Source of the DNA: Dryocosmus kuriphilus
Lineage: Eukaryota > Arthropoda > Insecta > Hymenoptera > Cynipidae
Reading direction: 5' to 3'
Assembly (NCBI GenBank): GCA_038277395.1
Contig: CM076189.1
Location: 208,360,011-208,424,010, forward strand
Length of the DNA stretch: 64,000 nucleotides
Both the position numbers and the translations under genes were made by a program. The first letter of the stretch is position 1. Each line of letters starts with the position of its first letter. A model generated the notes under the pieces. It had not been told where the DNA came from, ran no database searches, and saw nothing but the letters and a program-made list of their open reading frames with translations. Positions 10,602 through 22,950 of this stretch are shown one piece after another.

Positions 10602-11788
10602 GGGTAGGGCGGGGCGATATGGTCATAGTTATCTTTTTAATGCCAGTATTTAAAATCTGCAATTCCCTGCTTGAAATTAAGTTGCTATGTATATTCTATA
10701 AACATTTTTTATAATAATTTTATCAATATTAAGGTAAATAAGAACTAATTTGCGGTACTAGAAACAAAAATAAAAAACTAGTGCGCTTGGCTCATATCGC
10801 CCCATGCCTGGGGCGGGATGAGTCATGCAGTGGGGCGGGATGAGTCACTTAATTTAAAGACTTATTATATATTATTTTTTAGGAGTAGGTATTACGTATA
10901 AACATATTAAATAATAAAAATATATCTTACATGTATTTTCAAAGAAAAATTGGAAATTTTGTTAAGTTTGACCTTAAAAATATGAAGAAATGCATTCTGA
11001 ACATATATGGGGAATTAAAATTTGAATATTCATTAGAAATATAATAATTTATTGAAATTTTAACATTTTTCTTTTAAATCTCGAAATTTAGGTACTTTAT
11101 GCGTAGCATAATATTCACGAATTTAAAATTCTATTATTTTAAAATAATTTTCCATAATTTTTCTGCCTAAAGTAGATCGTGGAACACCGTGTTTGTGTGC
11201 CGCTTGACGGCAACTCATATTGCACCCTAATACAGATCGCACTGCGGCTCTCATATTTTCTTCTGACCATTCTTGTCGATTGCTTTTCTTTACGTATTTT
11301 TGCACCATTTTATTATCACAAAAGTACCAGCTCCCTACCCGGGCTACCCGATCCCGAACGTGGCTAATCTGTCTACCAAAGAGGTTATGTTGGTTTATCA
11401 ATAGGTTGCTCATTCTGCCCCGTTCAAAACTTTCACGTAAAATCAAAATTGCACCCTTTTCTGACTTACGATTATATATAAATCTGTCAGAAACTTAAAG
11501 TTTAATAAATACGCTATCTAAAAACTGTCGGAAAAACATCTAATGTTTGATTTTGAGTGAATCTTGGCATTTCAAACAAAAGGCAAAATAGTAAAATAGA
11601 GGGCTCTAAACTTCAATCATGACTTGATTCTCCTTTTATACGAATTTAGGTAGATATTCATTTTTTTAAAAGGAAATTTGATAAGGTATCTGATATTAGC
11701 ACAAAGAACAGTTACAAAAAATGTATAGCTAACGAGAAAATTAAGTGGCTCATATTACCCCATATGCCCATATCGCCCCGCCCTACCC
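10602..11788 (-). mobile_element. Non-autonomous pogo-like Tc1/mariner element
   Basis: The element is 1187 bp with inverted termini GGGTAGGGCGGGGCGATATG on both ends and flanking TA (10600-10601 and 11789-11790), the Tc1/mariner target. Subterminal copies of CATATCGCCCC and GGGGCGGGATGAGTCA (10790-10850) may be transposase-binding repeats. Only the N-terminal DNA-binding part of a transposase remains, on the minus strand. It sits in the loop of the inverted repeat 9625-12345, so it is the younger of the two. Confidence 0.7.
11123..11308 (-). pseudogene. Truncated pogo-type transposase, psq helix-turn-helix only
   Basis: From the ATG at 11308 the frame encodes 61 residues: a basic start (MVQKYVKKSNRQEWSEENM), then a helix-turn-helix with MSCRQAAHKHGVPRSTLGRK. 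This is the psq/CENP-B-type N-terminal DNA-binding domain found in pogo/Tigger transposases, which are normally several hundred residues long. The catalytic DDE part is missing. The frame continues upstream to 11446, but that part shows no conservation and is probably not coding. In this state it could act only as a DNA-binding peptide, if expressed at all. Confidence 0.6.
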
Positions 11789-12345
11789 TAGTCTGGTCTC
11801 CTGTGTCTATTCTCAATGGCAACAGTCTATGTTGCTACTGTAGCGCATATAAGTATTCACCCCTTGTCGGACACAAGATGAACTACAATTTAAAATTCCT
11901 TTTTCTCACACACAGTTTTATGAAAATAGTTGTCTCTCTAGCGGTTTTGCGAGATTATCAGAAAATGTTAGAAAAGCTTGTTTAAAAAAGTTGAAAACAG
12001 GACATTAGGCTATGATGCCTACTGCTCACGAAGTACTTGTAGATTGAAATTGGTATATGTATATCTCGAGAAAGAAAAATGGAATCTGACAGATTGAAGA
12101 TGGATTTTAAAGGAGAAGAGCAGTGCTAGGTGAGTCACGAATTAGCAAAAAACTTCGCTGTTCTTGTAAAATAATCTCAAATATCACTGAAAACCGTTTT
12201 TTTTTTGGTACTTTCAGATTAGCATATCTCGAAATGCTGATGTCCTAGAGAAATTCTGCGCTCCGATTTGGATTCAGCGCCAAAAATTCTACAAGAAATG
12301 ATATGTTTTATGGAGGTGGCAAAAAAGTCCAATTTTGTCGAACTG

Positions 12346-13019
12346 TGTTATTTTAGACTAAGAGAAATTTCTTTTATATGAGTTTGTATACAGATAAGTG
12401 AAACTTGAGGCGCTGGATGCAAGAAAATATTTGTCTGGGAGTGGAGGGCTCCTGAGCACTTGAGAATAAAGTTTTGAGTTACAATTTTTAAAACGAAATG
12501 CCCGTCGAAATACTTTTTTGCGTCTAGCGTCTCAATTTTCAATTTAAAAGAAAGCAGCAAAAACATTTTCCGGAAAAAGCTCTCTGTAAAAACTCGCATA
12601 ATTTGTCTTAGATTATGTGGTAAAAAAATTATGTACAAAAAATGCATTCGTGTAGCCGTAATGTTGCAGCATTTTTGAGGCTAAGAGGACTTTTTGTGGA
12701 GGGACCCGAGAATAAGGTTTCGAATTTTAATTTTGGAAACATATCCACACGGAGAATTAAATGCCGCATCTTTTTCTCTACATAAGAACCGTTAAAGGTT
12801 TTTTAGTTTTCTAATTATTTACAAAAACCCGTTTTTTTGACTGATTGACATATTTCGCTAAATTGAGCTTAAACGTTCCATAAAAATTGTTTCAACCTTC
12901 CTGCATAAACATTTTAAAATTTCGCAAACGCCATTAGTCCCAGAACATGACCAATACGTATTTCTCGTGGATTTTGTTTAAAAAAAAATTTTTCTTATTA
13001 ATCAAGTGATTTCGAAGGA
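12346..13019. repeat. Diverged repeats left of the LINE
   Basis: There is no gene. Two loosely similar segments (about 12427-12545 and 12690-12775) share a GAATAARGTTT...AATTTTTAAAAC/ATTTTGGAAAC pattern. The part 12715-12835 is the reverse complement of 15310-15445 on the other side of the LINE (shared: AAAATTAAAATTCGAAAC and GATGCGGCAT). The minus-strand frame 12348-12647 has no recognisable domain. Confidence 0.45.
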
Positions 13020-15250
13020 AATAAGAAGCTATTCTAGAAATGGGTAAAGAAAACTAGGAAAGGAAGTAGTAGTAATGAGTAGATCGGAATTAAGAATGCT
13101 GATGACGGTATGGTGTGGGATACAGACAAAGTGAAGGACTGTGTGAAAGCTTTTTTCGAGAAATTGTATGGAGGTGAAGCTATAGAGCATAACAACTGCG
13201 ATAAAGAAGAAGGTACATTATAAAATTCGTTTGAGGGTGAAGAAGTAGGAATTAACGTGTTCATCATTCAGGCGGTAATTAAGAATCTGAAAAATGGTAA
13301 GGCTGCTGGTGTAGATGGAATTACGTCTGAAAAGCTTAAAAACGGCGACGAATTTCTGTTTTTGTGGTTGAGCGAATTGACGAACATGTGTGCTGTGAAC
13401 GAAGAAGTTCCAAATGATTGGAGAAAGGCGATCATCGTTCCAATTTACAAGGGAAAAGGAGATAACGGTGACTGCTCTAACTATAGAGCCATCAGCTTAC
13501 TTAGTACCACAGGCAAAGTATTTAGCAAAATACTTATTCGCAAAGTCATGGAAATAACGAAAGACAAGATAAGGGGAGGTCCAATGAGGATTTATGAAAG
13601 GGAGATCATGTGCATATCAAATATTTAGCTTGCGGCAGATTACAGAAAAAAATTTTGAGAGTAAACAAAAAAGTTTTCTGCGCGTTCATTGACCTGGAGA
13701 AAGCTTTCGACAAGGTGGATAGAGTTAAACTTTGGGAGGTTCTGTATGGAGTCAATGATTGGCTTCTTAAATCAATTAAAGCAATATATGAAAATAGTAG
13801 AGCGAGCGTAAGGGCAAATGGACAACTGAGTGATTGGTTTGATATCAGGCAGGGAGTCAGGCAAGGTTGCGTCATGTCGTCGTGGTTATATTATATATAT
13901 ATATGGATAAATTTCTACGAATGGCACGCTTAGACGAAAAAGGTTTTGATCTCGGAACAGTGAAAGTATGTAGTTTGAACTTTGCAGATGATGAAGCACT
14001 TCTGAAAGAATGTGCGGAAAATTTGCAGAGAATGTTGAGCAGACTGAATGATAGCGCAAAGAGTATGGGTTTAAAGATCAATGCAAATAAAACAAAAATT
14101 ATCGTGTTCGAAAGAAGCAATGAGAAAATAGTATGCAATATTTCTCTAAACGGCGACGGAATTGAACAAGTTGATCATTTCATGTATCTTGGAAGCTTGT
14201 TTGCTGCTGACGGAAAGGTAGATAGAGAAATTTCCAATCTTATAAACGAAGGTAGTAAAGATGAACATAGTAAAGATATAGGCAGTGTAGGAGCCACTAA
14301 CAGAAGTAAAAATGTGAGAAAGCCAAAACTGCAATATATAATTCTGTACTTGCACCTACTGTGATGTATGGTAGCGAGACATGGACATGCCAAGAAAAGG
14401 TTTGAAGTAAAGTGAACGCGGTTGGAATGCGTTCCCTGCGGAATATTTGCGATAAAATACTAATAGATAAAGTCGAGTGGGTTCTGAAAGAATGTGGCGT
14501 AGAAGAAACTCTGATGGACAAGAGTGAAAAACGAATTCCCAAGACGTTTTTTATTCCTAAAAAGATGGTTTGGTCATGTTTGAGAAGAATATTCTAAATG
14601 TCTTTTAAACTTTACGTCGTCCTAAAAACGTTTAAAACGACGTCTTTAAAGCTGGGAAAAATTATATCTCGGAAAAGTGAACGGTCAAGCAAGTATATCC
14701 GAAAAGTGAACGGTAGCACCGAGGAAAGAATGGTGGGAATATGTGAAAGAGACTCTCAAGCGAATAGATATAAAGAGCCATAGAAATACGAGAGCTTGCA
14801 TAAAAAGGTGTATGGATATAAAAGAAGCAAAAGTTGTATGCCAGGATAGAGATGTATGGCGAAAAATTGTCTATAAGAAATGTGTGACGATCGCCTGAAA
14901 CGAATGATCTTGGATACTCATGGGCCCTGGTGGAGGGCTTTACCTAGTCAATATGGATTGGATCTAGGGTATGGATTCCCATATGGCTGTGCGAAGCTTT
15001 CCACCAGGGGTGAGTGCTAGAGCGATCGATCAGCGACTTGGGTCGGAGCGGTGTTGTGGGACTAGTGTGTTGTTTGAATGAGCAGCATACAACTTCTGGA
15101 TCGATCTATAATCTACAACTTCCAATACGCACACCTTTCCTTCCATAATCATATAAATTTCCTAATCCTTGGTAATGTAAAGAGGCTAGAACCGAGAGAG
15201 TTTACGCTTACCCCGAAAGGGAAACGGCTTAATGGTATAATAATAATAAT
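13020..15250 (+). mobile_element. Decayed non-LTR retrotransposon (LINE), 5' truncated
   Basis: It contains a broken reverse transcriptase (13080-14800) followed by about 400 bp of 3' UTR. The UTR ends ACCCCGAAAGGGAAACGG and then TGGTATAATAATAATAATG. The (ATA)n tail at 15233-15250 is the 3' terminus. The 5' boundary is uncertain, near where coding similarity starts. It lies between two inverted copies of an older repeat (12715-12835 and 15310-15445). I do not assign a clade. Confidence 0.75.
13080..14800 (+). pseudogene. Broken LINE reverse transcriptase
   Basis: Recognisable pieces in order: DTDKVKDCVKAFFEKLYGG near 13120; GKAAGVDGITSEKL and VPNDWRKAIIVPIYKGKG with NYRAISLL (13290-13500); FCAFIDLEKAFDKVDR (palm motif A, 13676-13725) with a Cys before the Ala; RQGVRQGCVMS (13850-13880); FADD in place of the usual YADD (13980-13991); then a thumb-like MYLGSLF, and VMYGSETWTC near 14360. 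Several frameshifts and stops separate them (about 13200, 13570-13620, 13890, 14270, 14365). No endonuclease domain is present. It cannot make an active protein. Confidence 0.85.
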
Positions 15251-15309
15251 GTAGAATTTTGGAGATGGTAAATAATAATAACAAAGTGCAAAAAAGGCGA
15301 AAATTTTGA

Positions 15310-15445
15310 ATTAGTGAAAAAAACATTTATTTTGTAAATAATTAGAAAAGTAAAAAGTCTACAACTTTTTTCAGATGAGAAACAGATGCGGCATAAAATT
15401 CCCCATAAATATATGTGTTTTAAAAATTAAAATTCGAAACTGTAT
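15310..15445 (-). repeat. Inverted partner of 12715-12835
   Basis: Its reverse complement shares TTCGAATTTTAATTTT, GATGCGGCAT (as ATGCCGCATC) and TTTTCTAATTATTTACAAAA with 12715-12835. The two arms bracket the LINE, so the LINE may have landed in a foldback, or the arms may be two independent copies. Confidence 0.45.
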
Positions 15446-15447
15446 TT

Positions 15448-15712
15448 TTAAGAGATGTCGCAAGTAGACTTGCGGCTGGTGAGACTTGCCGCAGATGTGA
15501 CAATTGGCTGCGGGAGGCTTGCCACACTTTTGCCACTTTGGAAGAGGATTTCAAATTTTTCTAGGGGAAAGACGGCGCAGATGTGAAAAGCCGCAGATGT
15601 GACATGCCGCTGGTGTGACTTGCCATAGTTGTAACATTTATCGAGTGTGACTTGCGGCAAGGGAGACATGCCGCAAAGAGACTTGACACATGTGACTTGA
15701 TATGGACCCGAT
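15448..15712. mobile_element. Foldback/MITE related to 6595-6788
   Basis: It is built of repeated GCCGCAGATGTGACATGCCG-like blocks and ends, on the minus strand, GGGTCCATATCAAGTCAC. That end is close to the GGGTCCTTATTATGTCTC terminus of the MITE at 6595-6788. The internal symmetry is less perfect. A minus-strand frame (15448-15669) through it is not a gene. Confidence 0.5.
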
Positions 15713-16083
15713 TTAGAAGCAACGAGATTAAATAATCTGACGAAAATTGATTTCTTTCAATAGAACTGATTCAAAACTGAGCTTGTGTGTTTCAGGTTTA
15801 AGCGATGGGTGCATTGAAGCTCGCTAAAGGCTACGCTGTACCACAAGCATAAATCAACATAACACGAAGCAGATAGGGACAGGGCCAGAACAGCTGTAGG
15901 CGTTATCAATGCTAAACACACGCGTAAAAACTGTCAGGTGTGATACGATGCTTGATTCATAGGACAATTAATTCCCAGGATCCGTAACCGATTGTATAGC
16001 TTGAATGTTGCTGTTTCCGCAGCAGCTAATTACAGTTTGCTAATATTCATTTGTATCAAATTAAACCAAAAAATAGGAAATTA
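15713..16083. other. Intron, nothing recognised
   Basis: Moderately complex sequence with no exon signature, RNA gene or repeat that I can identify. Confidence 0.5.
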
Positions 16084-16344
16084 CTGAGAAAAGTATCTGG
16101 TTCGGGCAACAAAACGATTTATTTGCTATAGAAGCAACAACATTTCTTCCATCTAACAAAAATGTTGTTCTCTCAATAATCCTTTTGTTGAAGTAACACG
16201 AATTTTGTTAGCTCAGCTGAAACGGAGATTCTGCTGGTTTAATCAGTTGAAATTAAAAAAAATTTTGCTGGGACAAAAAATAATGTTATTCATTCTATAG
16301 CAACCAAATCGTTTTCTTGTCCGAATCAAACATTTTTTTCAGAG
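16084..16344. mobile_element. Palindromic MITE with TA target duplication
   Basis: The element is 261 bp and is flanked by TA (16082-16083 and 16345-16346). Its inverted ends are CTGAGAAAAGTATCTGGTTC and, on the minus strand, CTCTGAAAAAAATGTTTGAT. Both continue into matching ACAARAAAACGATTT and TTGCTATAGAA blocks. TA flanks suggest Tc1/mariner mobilisation. Confidence 0.6.
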
Positions 16345-17725
16345 TATACTTCACGAACAATTGAAAAACTGAGAATCATCAATTAACTATAATAAAGTAT
16401 AAGCCTCTGACTGTCTGTCCGCATGAGGTTCCTATATTTCCGCTCGCTTTTCATATGTTTTTTTTCCCGCGGAATTTTCTGTCATGTTAAAGTGATAATC
16501 TATTGGTATAATATCCTTGGTATATGTTAGTTTGACATCTTCTACATTTGTTTTCTCACTTATAGCAAACTTGAAACTCTTTCCATTGCACTTTAGATTG
16601 AAATGATTGAATTTTAAAAAAGATTGAATTTAAAAAAAAAAGATGTACAATTTAAATATTATTAATTTTTTACGACCTTGTTTCAAGATCCTAAATTAAG
16701 AATTGCTCAATTTTAAATGAAGTTCGAAATTGCTTAATTTTGAACGCCCCAAGTTTTAATTTATTAATTTTGAAAGCTTTCAATTAGAAATCATACAATT
16801 TTCAAAGTTTTCAGAATAATTAAACTTTGAAGGTTCACAACTTAAAATTCTTCAACTTTTAAAAGTGAAAATGATAGTGAATTTTTGTTGTCACAGTATG
16901 TAATACCTATTAATTATTTTTATTTTATTTTATGCGCTTAAGTAGCCTTTTATGGTCCAGTGGTGGAAGCAGTACAATAATAGCCTCATCATTGTACTGG
17001 CACAATAATGAGATTTCGCGCATGCGCAGATGCTTTCTCATTGTAGGCATACCTGTACTCCGTGCCATTGGAGCCTTGGTTCAGTGCTTTTTTAGACAAC
17101 TATAATAATTATAAACTCTAAAAACTTCGACAAACAAGGAAAAAAACAATAAATAAATTTTAAAAACAATGTAGCAGTTCAACTTTCAACCAAAATATTT
17201 GAAATTTTAATTTAAAAAAAGTTATATTCCCACATGAAAAAATTAATTTTGAATAAAAAATAATTATATTTTTAACAGAAAAAAAATCATTTTCAACGGA
17301 ATAGTTTCATTTTTAACTGAAAAGACCAGTTGTTTAAGAAGATACAGTTTAATTTTTAAAAAAAATTAACTTTCAAACAAAAACAGTTGAATTTTTATCA
17401 AAAATAAAAGAAAAATGTTTAACCAAAAATGGAACTGCTAAATTCTGAAAAAAAATGAATAATTTTGAACCAAAAAAAGTTGAATTTTTAACGAAAAAAA
17501 ATTTAACTCTCTTTCAAAGAAGGTCATATTTTCAAAAACAACAATAGTTTAATTTTTCGAAGTGTCTATTCATACAGCCCAGGTAGGACCCTTTTCCCGC
17601 TCCGCCAATCAATTTTTGAAGATTTTCGCTATTCATCCAGAAAAGCTCGACGACTAACCACGGCTTTAATTTTTACCTGTAAAAGACCAATCTTTAACAA
17701 AATATTTGAATTTTAAACTAAAAAA
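16345..17725. other. AT-rich intron with old dispersed repeats
   Basis: No gene. It contains the dispersed repeat at about 16935-17060 (partner of 6315-6440) with a hairpin-like pair TCATTGTACTGG/CACAATAATGAG. After that, 17150-17560 is a run of degenerate AACCAAAATAGTTGAATTTT-type short repeats, a low-complexity class common in insects. Confidence 0.5.
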
Positions 17726-18748
17726 ATCTGCCCCCTTCGCGGGCACATTGTCCTCGCGCGCCGGGCGCGCCGCGTTTCACGCGAAGTATGAGCGCGCCGC
17801 GGGGCGCGCGACCTGCTCGTCGTGGCGCTTCGCGCTCCGATATTTTCGAACCTCGTGCTTCGCGCTCAGGTGTTCTTGGTCCTCGCACTTCGTGCTCGGT
17901 TTTCATTACTCATGGATCTGAAGTTTTCAAAACACCTGCTTTTAATAATTACTAAATTTGAATTTTATTCAAAATTATAAAGAAAACTAGTGATTGTCGC
18001 GCTTCGCGCTCCGATATATTTAAACCTCGCGCTTTGCGATCGGGTGTTTTTGGTCGTCGCAGTTTTGAGAACACTTTCGCAAGTTTTCAAAACACTTGCT
18101 TTTAATGGTATTATTAAATTTGAATTTTATTAAAAATTACAAAAGAAATTATTTTACTTAAAGCTCTATCGCCCTTAAGGAATACATTCTCATCACGACA
18201 CTCGCGCTTCGCGCTCGACAATTAATTTAAAAAAAAAATACATTGTAGATCAGTAAAGTTTTTTTGTGGTTTTCCAAATTTTCACAATGCAGGTTTTCTA
18301 TTCCTAAAAGTAAAACAATGAGTATTATAAATAAAATTTTTAGGCTTTTCCAAGGTGGAAAATTCTGCTCGTTCAGATTTTCTCATATCTTGCATAATTT
18401 TGCTGCAAAGTGGATATCTTTGTATTTAATAACATATTTCACGAATAACTCAAAAACTATGCGACTTTAAAAAAAATTATAGAGAGCAATTTTGTAGATC
18501 TTTTTAAGGTGAACAAATTTGTTTATTATCATTTCTTTCGTATCTTGCACAGTTTGGCGTGAAATTTGAATTTTTGATTTTTTAATAGCGTTTTCACGAT
18601 TAAAACAAAAGCCGTGCATTTTATCAAGAAACGGTTAAGAAAAAATTTGTAGATTTTTTTGAGACGAACAATTTTGGTTATATGTGTATTTTGTGTATCT
18701 CGCATAGTTTAGCCGGAAAATTAATTTTTTGATTTTGACAAAACCGTG
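17726..18748 (-). mobile_element. HINE-like element, diverged and incomplete copy
   Basis: It begins ATCTGCCCCCTTCGCGGGCA and carries the GC-rich CGCGCTTCGCGC blocks and the internal TTAAGGAATACATTCTCATC segment. It has two of the internal ~150-bp repeats, then stops within the TTTTGACAAAACCGT region. The (GACAAC)n part and the GATGAGAATGT end are missing. It is the most diverged copy here. Short frames in it (17706-17921, 17718-17906, 18264-18470) are repeat-derived. Confidence 0.65.
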
Positions 18749-21700
18749 TAACAGTTGAAATTTCAACCAAAATATTTGAATTTTTAGTTTTAAAATAGTT
18801 AAATTTTCAACAAAAAAGATCTGTTCTCCAAACAAAAAAATGTTAGAGTTGACTTTAGAACCAAAAAAGATTTCGGACTTTTATTAATTTAGTCCACAAT
18901 TTCAGTGAAAGGCGATAAAATCCAGAAAAAAAGGGGGAAAAGGGGATGTTTCTTGAAAAGAGGGTAATTCCTTTAAAAAGGGGAGAAACAGGGGAACAGG
19001 AAAAATACTGTGCAGCCTGAAATTAAATTTTCGACCACAGCTTTCCCGGATCTTTTCATATAATCTCGGCATTTTCTCGTATTTTCCAAGGTGCACAACA
19101 TCTCGGGCAAACTAGTAGAAAAAATGTCAGTCAATTTATAAAAATTCCACGACTTTTCAACGTTTTCCAGAACTTTAAAAAAATCCCATGACTTTTCCAG
19201 GTCTTCCAGATCTTCCAGGTCTTGCAGCAAACCTTGGCACATAAAGACCGACTTACGCTCTCTGGTAAACAATGTATACTTACTATTATCGTCTATATAA
19301 TTTATATAAATCCAATTGAAAATTATAGTTTTGAGTGAGGAATTATAAAACAGTTTAATTTTTAAGGCCCTAAAACTAACATTGGTCAGCTTAAAAAGCT
19401 TAAATTCGAAAAAAATTGTTTTTAAGTTTCTTAATTTTTAAATGCTCAATCAGGAACATTATAAATTTTCAAAAGTATAAGTTTGGCATGTTACTGCTGT
19501 TGAGCATTTTGAACTTGTTTTTTTTGGGGGGGGGGGGGGGGAAGGTTCCAATTTCAAATTGTACAATATTGTAGGCTATACTACCTGAAAATTGTACAAT
19601 TGTTTATGTTTTATTTCGAAAAATTGTTTAAACTTTGTAGTAGAAAGACGTTTTTCAATACTTAAAAAGTCACTAACTTGATTTTACATGAAAAGTATGC
19701 AATTTTTAATGAGTTTGGTTTAAAATTACTTTGCATCTGACAAGTTCAATTCACCACATTTTTTAGTATAAAATAATTCAGTTTACAATACGCTATTCAA
19801 AAGTTCTTTCCTTCTAAAAATATTTTCTTTTTAGTCTTATTTTCTAATATTTCCTTTTTTAAATTAAAATCTTTAAAGACAGTTTTTTTGGTTTGAAAAT
19901 TTATAAATTAAAAGTGTCTGAAATTCAGAAACTTTAATTGTAAAACGTTTAAAGTCAATCACTAACTGTGTAAAACTTTAAGAATGACCATTTTTTAATC
20001 TGTTCAAAATTTCAAATCGGGAGCTTTAATAGTTAAACAATTGTAAATTTCGGATTTAAGTTTACTAAATTATTTTCAATTTTTAAATAATTTCAAATTC
20101 GTCGCTTTATAACTAGACGACACTGAAAAATTGAAAATGTTTCAAACTGGACAATTTCTAATTAATTACTTCAAAATATAAATGAAATTATTCAAAATTG
20201 AACTATATATAAAACAAGAAACTCGATAGTTGAATTATTTGTTTAATAACTGTGAATCGCTAAAATTTCTGAGTGCTGAATTTTCAATTTTGTAATCTAA
20301 AATTGCAAAAATTGTTTACGTTTGCAAAATTTTTCATTTGTAATTGAAATTGATGAATTTTGACAATTTTGACAATTATTTTTTTAAAAATGATTTCAAA
20401 TAAGGTAATTCAACTTCAAAGGATTTTAGTATTTAATTTTTTTAAACTTCACAATTCTAATTTGGAACATATATATTAATGTTCTTTTTTTTGTATTTTT
20501 TTGTGTAAGTTCATTTTTTTACCTGAACATATTTAAAGCAAAAAATTTAATATTTATTTTCAGACAAAAAACATTAAATTTAAAAAAAGGTTAATTTATT
20601 TTTGATCTTCAGTTTGGAAGGTCAAATATTTATTTAAAAAAAAAAACTTATGATTAAGAGAAAGGTTATGAAGAACTTCATTGAAGCTAAAGTGGAAGCA
20701 CATTTTTATGGTTATTAAATTTGTTATAAACGACTAAAATTGGTGATATTTGAGAAATAATGCCCCATACATTAAAGGGCTCTAATTTTTTATTTTGTGC
20801 ATTACTAATCTCTCTATATTATAAAAAGATCTCGCCGCCGTGTCAAGAATCCAGGCCATTGGCGTAGCTGGTCAAACCCCCCAGGGGTTTAGGGGTAGTT
20901 ACGCCAATGGGCCTATCTTTTGATCAAGTGCCAGCAAATCCATTGGCCTAAATAGGCAAGTGAGGCCATAACATTAATAAATAACATTAATATTAATAAT
21001 AATAATAATAATAATAATACTATTGATAGAATAATAACTAATAAATAAGAATGGGGGGTAGCCCCCCCTTGTCGTTTGATAAATTGATAAACTAAACATT
21101 TTAGAAAAGATACTTTAAATTCAGAAAAGTTTCGATGCTTTGGATACTTCAATTTTTAGTGCAGTATTCAACACCTATTTAAAATGAAACATTTTTCAGG
21201 TATGAAAGTTTCAATTTTTTAAGTTTAATGACCCGTAAAAATTCTGGCTAGCCGGGAAAGAACTAGAAATTTGTGTTTTATTTTCATTGGCCACCCTGAA
21301 ATATTTATATTTAGAACTTAAACCGCCTTTACATTATTTCTACTTCATATATGTAATTATTTCGTTTTAAGTGCTTCAATTCCTTATTTCTCCATTTTCA
21401 TTGTTTTTAGAATAAATTAAAACTTAAAGGTTTACAATTAAAAAGATTTTAATTGTAAACAGTAAAGATGACAGTACATTTTTTTCCTAGAATGGAAATC
21501 TCATAGATATTCACCAGAAATCCATTAATTGTTTTAACATCTTTACATATCTACTATTAAAATTTATAATTATAAAGTTTTGAGTGAATAAGGTTAAAAA
21601 ATAATTTAATTTTCGAAGCCTCAATCTTAATTTTTTTAATGCTCCATACGAAAAGTTATACATTTTAAACTGTACAATTTATAACATTTTTTTCAAAATT

Positions 21701-22950
21701 GTTTGATTTTTATTACATTTTTTAAATTGCCAGTTGTTCTAGAGGTTTTCAATTTTAAGTTACACAATGATCAAGCAGGCTTCTGATTTTATTCAAACTT
21801 CTAAATGAAAATTTAAAAAATTCAAAACGTTCAATTTTTGCTGGCTTCTAGGTTTAAAAAAATTGTAGTGATTTCCATTTAGTCGTTTAGAGATTGTCTG
21901 ATTTTTGAAGGTTAGAAATAAAATTTATGAAATCTTTAAGCTACTGTTTTGAAATTGTTAAAATTTTGAATGTTTTATTCTTAAATATTGTTTGAATTTG
22001 AAGCACTTAAAGTGAAACAATATTTAGATTAGAAAGCAAAATTAGATATCAATTACAACAGTTAATACTTTGTAAAATAAATTATTAACAAAATATATTA
22101 CTGAAAGACAATAAAATTATAATTTTAATTAAAAGTATTGATAAGTTTATATATTTGGAGGCGAGAACAGTTGAATTTACATTAAAAATTATTTTGCCCT
22201 TGAACATAAGAAACTAAACACGCGAGTAGCGCGCGAATGATTTTGCTAGTAAATAATAATAATAAAACTGGAAAAGCCTGCCGATTCCACAAACGATTTT
22301 AAATTTCCAGATATTCCTCTGTTTCCTTTAATTGAATTTATTAGTATTCCGAGCTAATTAAAAATAATTTTATAGTTTCCTGAAAGTGTAGAAGTTTAAG
22401 AATGTTTTTAGCATGCATTCAGAAGTTTCTGTAATACAAAAAAAGGAAGAAAATAATCCCGAAAAATTAATTATTTAAAATTTGATTGTTCTAACACACA
22501 TGCTAAACTCCCCGGTTTCTCATCTATATAACAAGATAAGTTATAAAACTATAATAAGAATGAATGAACTTAAAGAAAGAAAGGATTTAAATGAGATAAC
22601 TTTGAAGAAGCTGATAAGTTCAATCTGAGTCAAAGGCAGTATATAAGTTTTGCAAACCCTCTACAGTTTATAAACCTTTCTCTCAAGTCTCTCGTTTTGC
22701 ATAAAACTATATTCTTTCGTTTAACTTTCTACGAAATTTACGGAAAGAAGGATCTACTCCACAAAAAGATTGCTAAAATGTTATGATAAAAAGTCGACTT
22801 TATTCACCATAAACTAGACTTAAACTCATTTTCATCAGCAAAGGGTCACCAAATTAGTAAAGTCTTCCCTTTGCGGTTCTTTAAGCTTTAGAGAAAGAAA
22901 TGTTTGGAAAATAAATCTGAATTATTTGCAGGTTTGAATTGAATTAGATG
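18749..22950. other. Long AT-rich intron stretch without genes
   Basis: About 4.2 kb of low-complexity DNA with frequent AAAATTGAAAATTTT-like runs. 19120-19225 is a short CTTCCAGGTCTTCCAGAT-type repeat whose minus frame reads as Asp-Leu-Glu repeats. 19526-19541 is a 16-G run. (AATAAT)n lies near 20985-21020. I see no exon, RNA gene or intact element apart from the hairpin at 20854-20913. Confidence 0.55.
20854..20913. repeat. Short foldback with GGCCATTGGCGTA arms
   Basis: The arms GGCCATTGGCGTA and TACGCCAATGGGCC are near-perfect inverted repeats around a C-rich/G-rich centre (CCCCCCAGGGGTTT). It looks like the two ends of a MITE brought together by internal deletion, or a minimal palindrome. 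Confidence 0.45.

Larger units (their letters stand above)
9625..12345. repeat. Long inverted repeat with about 390-bp arms
   Basis: Arms at about 9625-10030 and 11940-12345 are reverse complements at an estimated 75-80 percent identity. Shared landmarks are TTTCTTGTAGAWTTTTTGGCG, ATTTCGAGATATSCTAATCTG and TTTCTCGAGATATA. One arm carries a 17-C run (9811-9827) absent from the other. The loop holds a ~70-bp direct repeat (10305-10410), an 18-C run (10248-10265) and a nested pogo-like element (10602-11788). It is either a foldback element or two head-to-head copies of a dispersed repeat; no target duplication was identified. Confidence 0.6.

Noticed and set aside
17706..17921. Ala/Arg/Cys-rich small proteins on both strands
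   Set aside because: They are translations of the CGCGCTTCGCGC hairpin block of a HINE-like copy.
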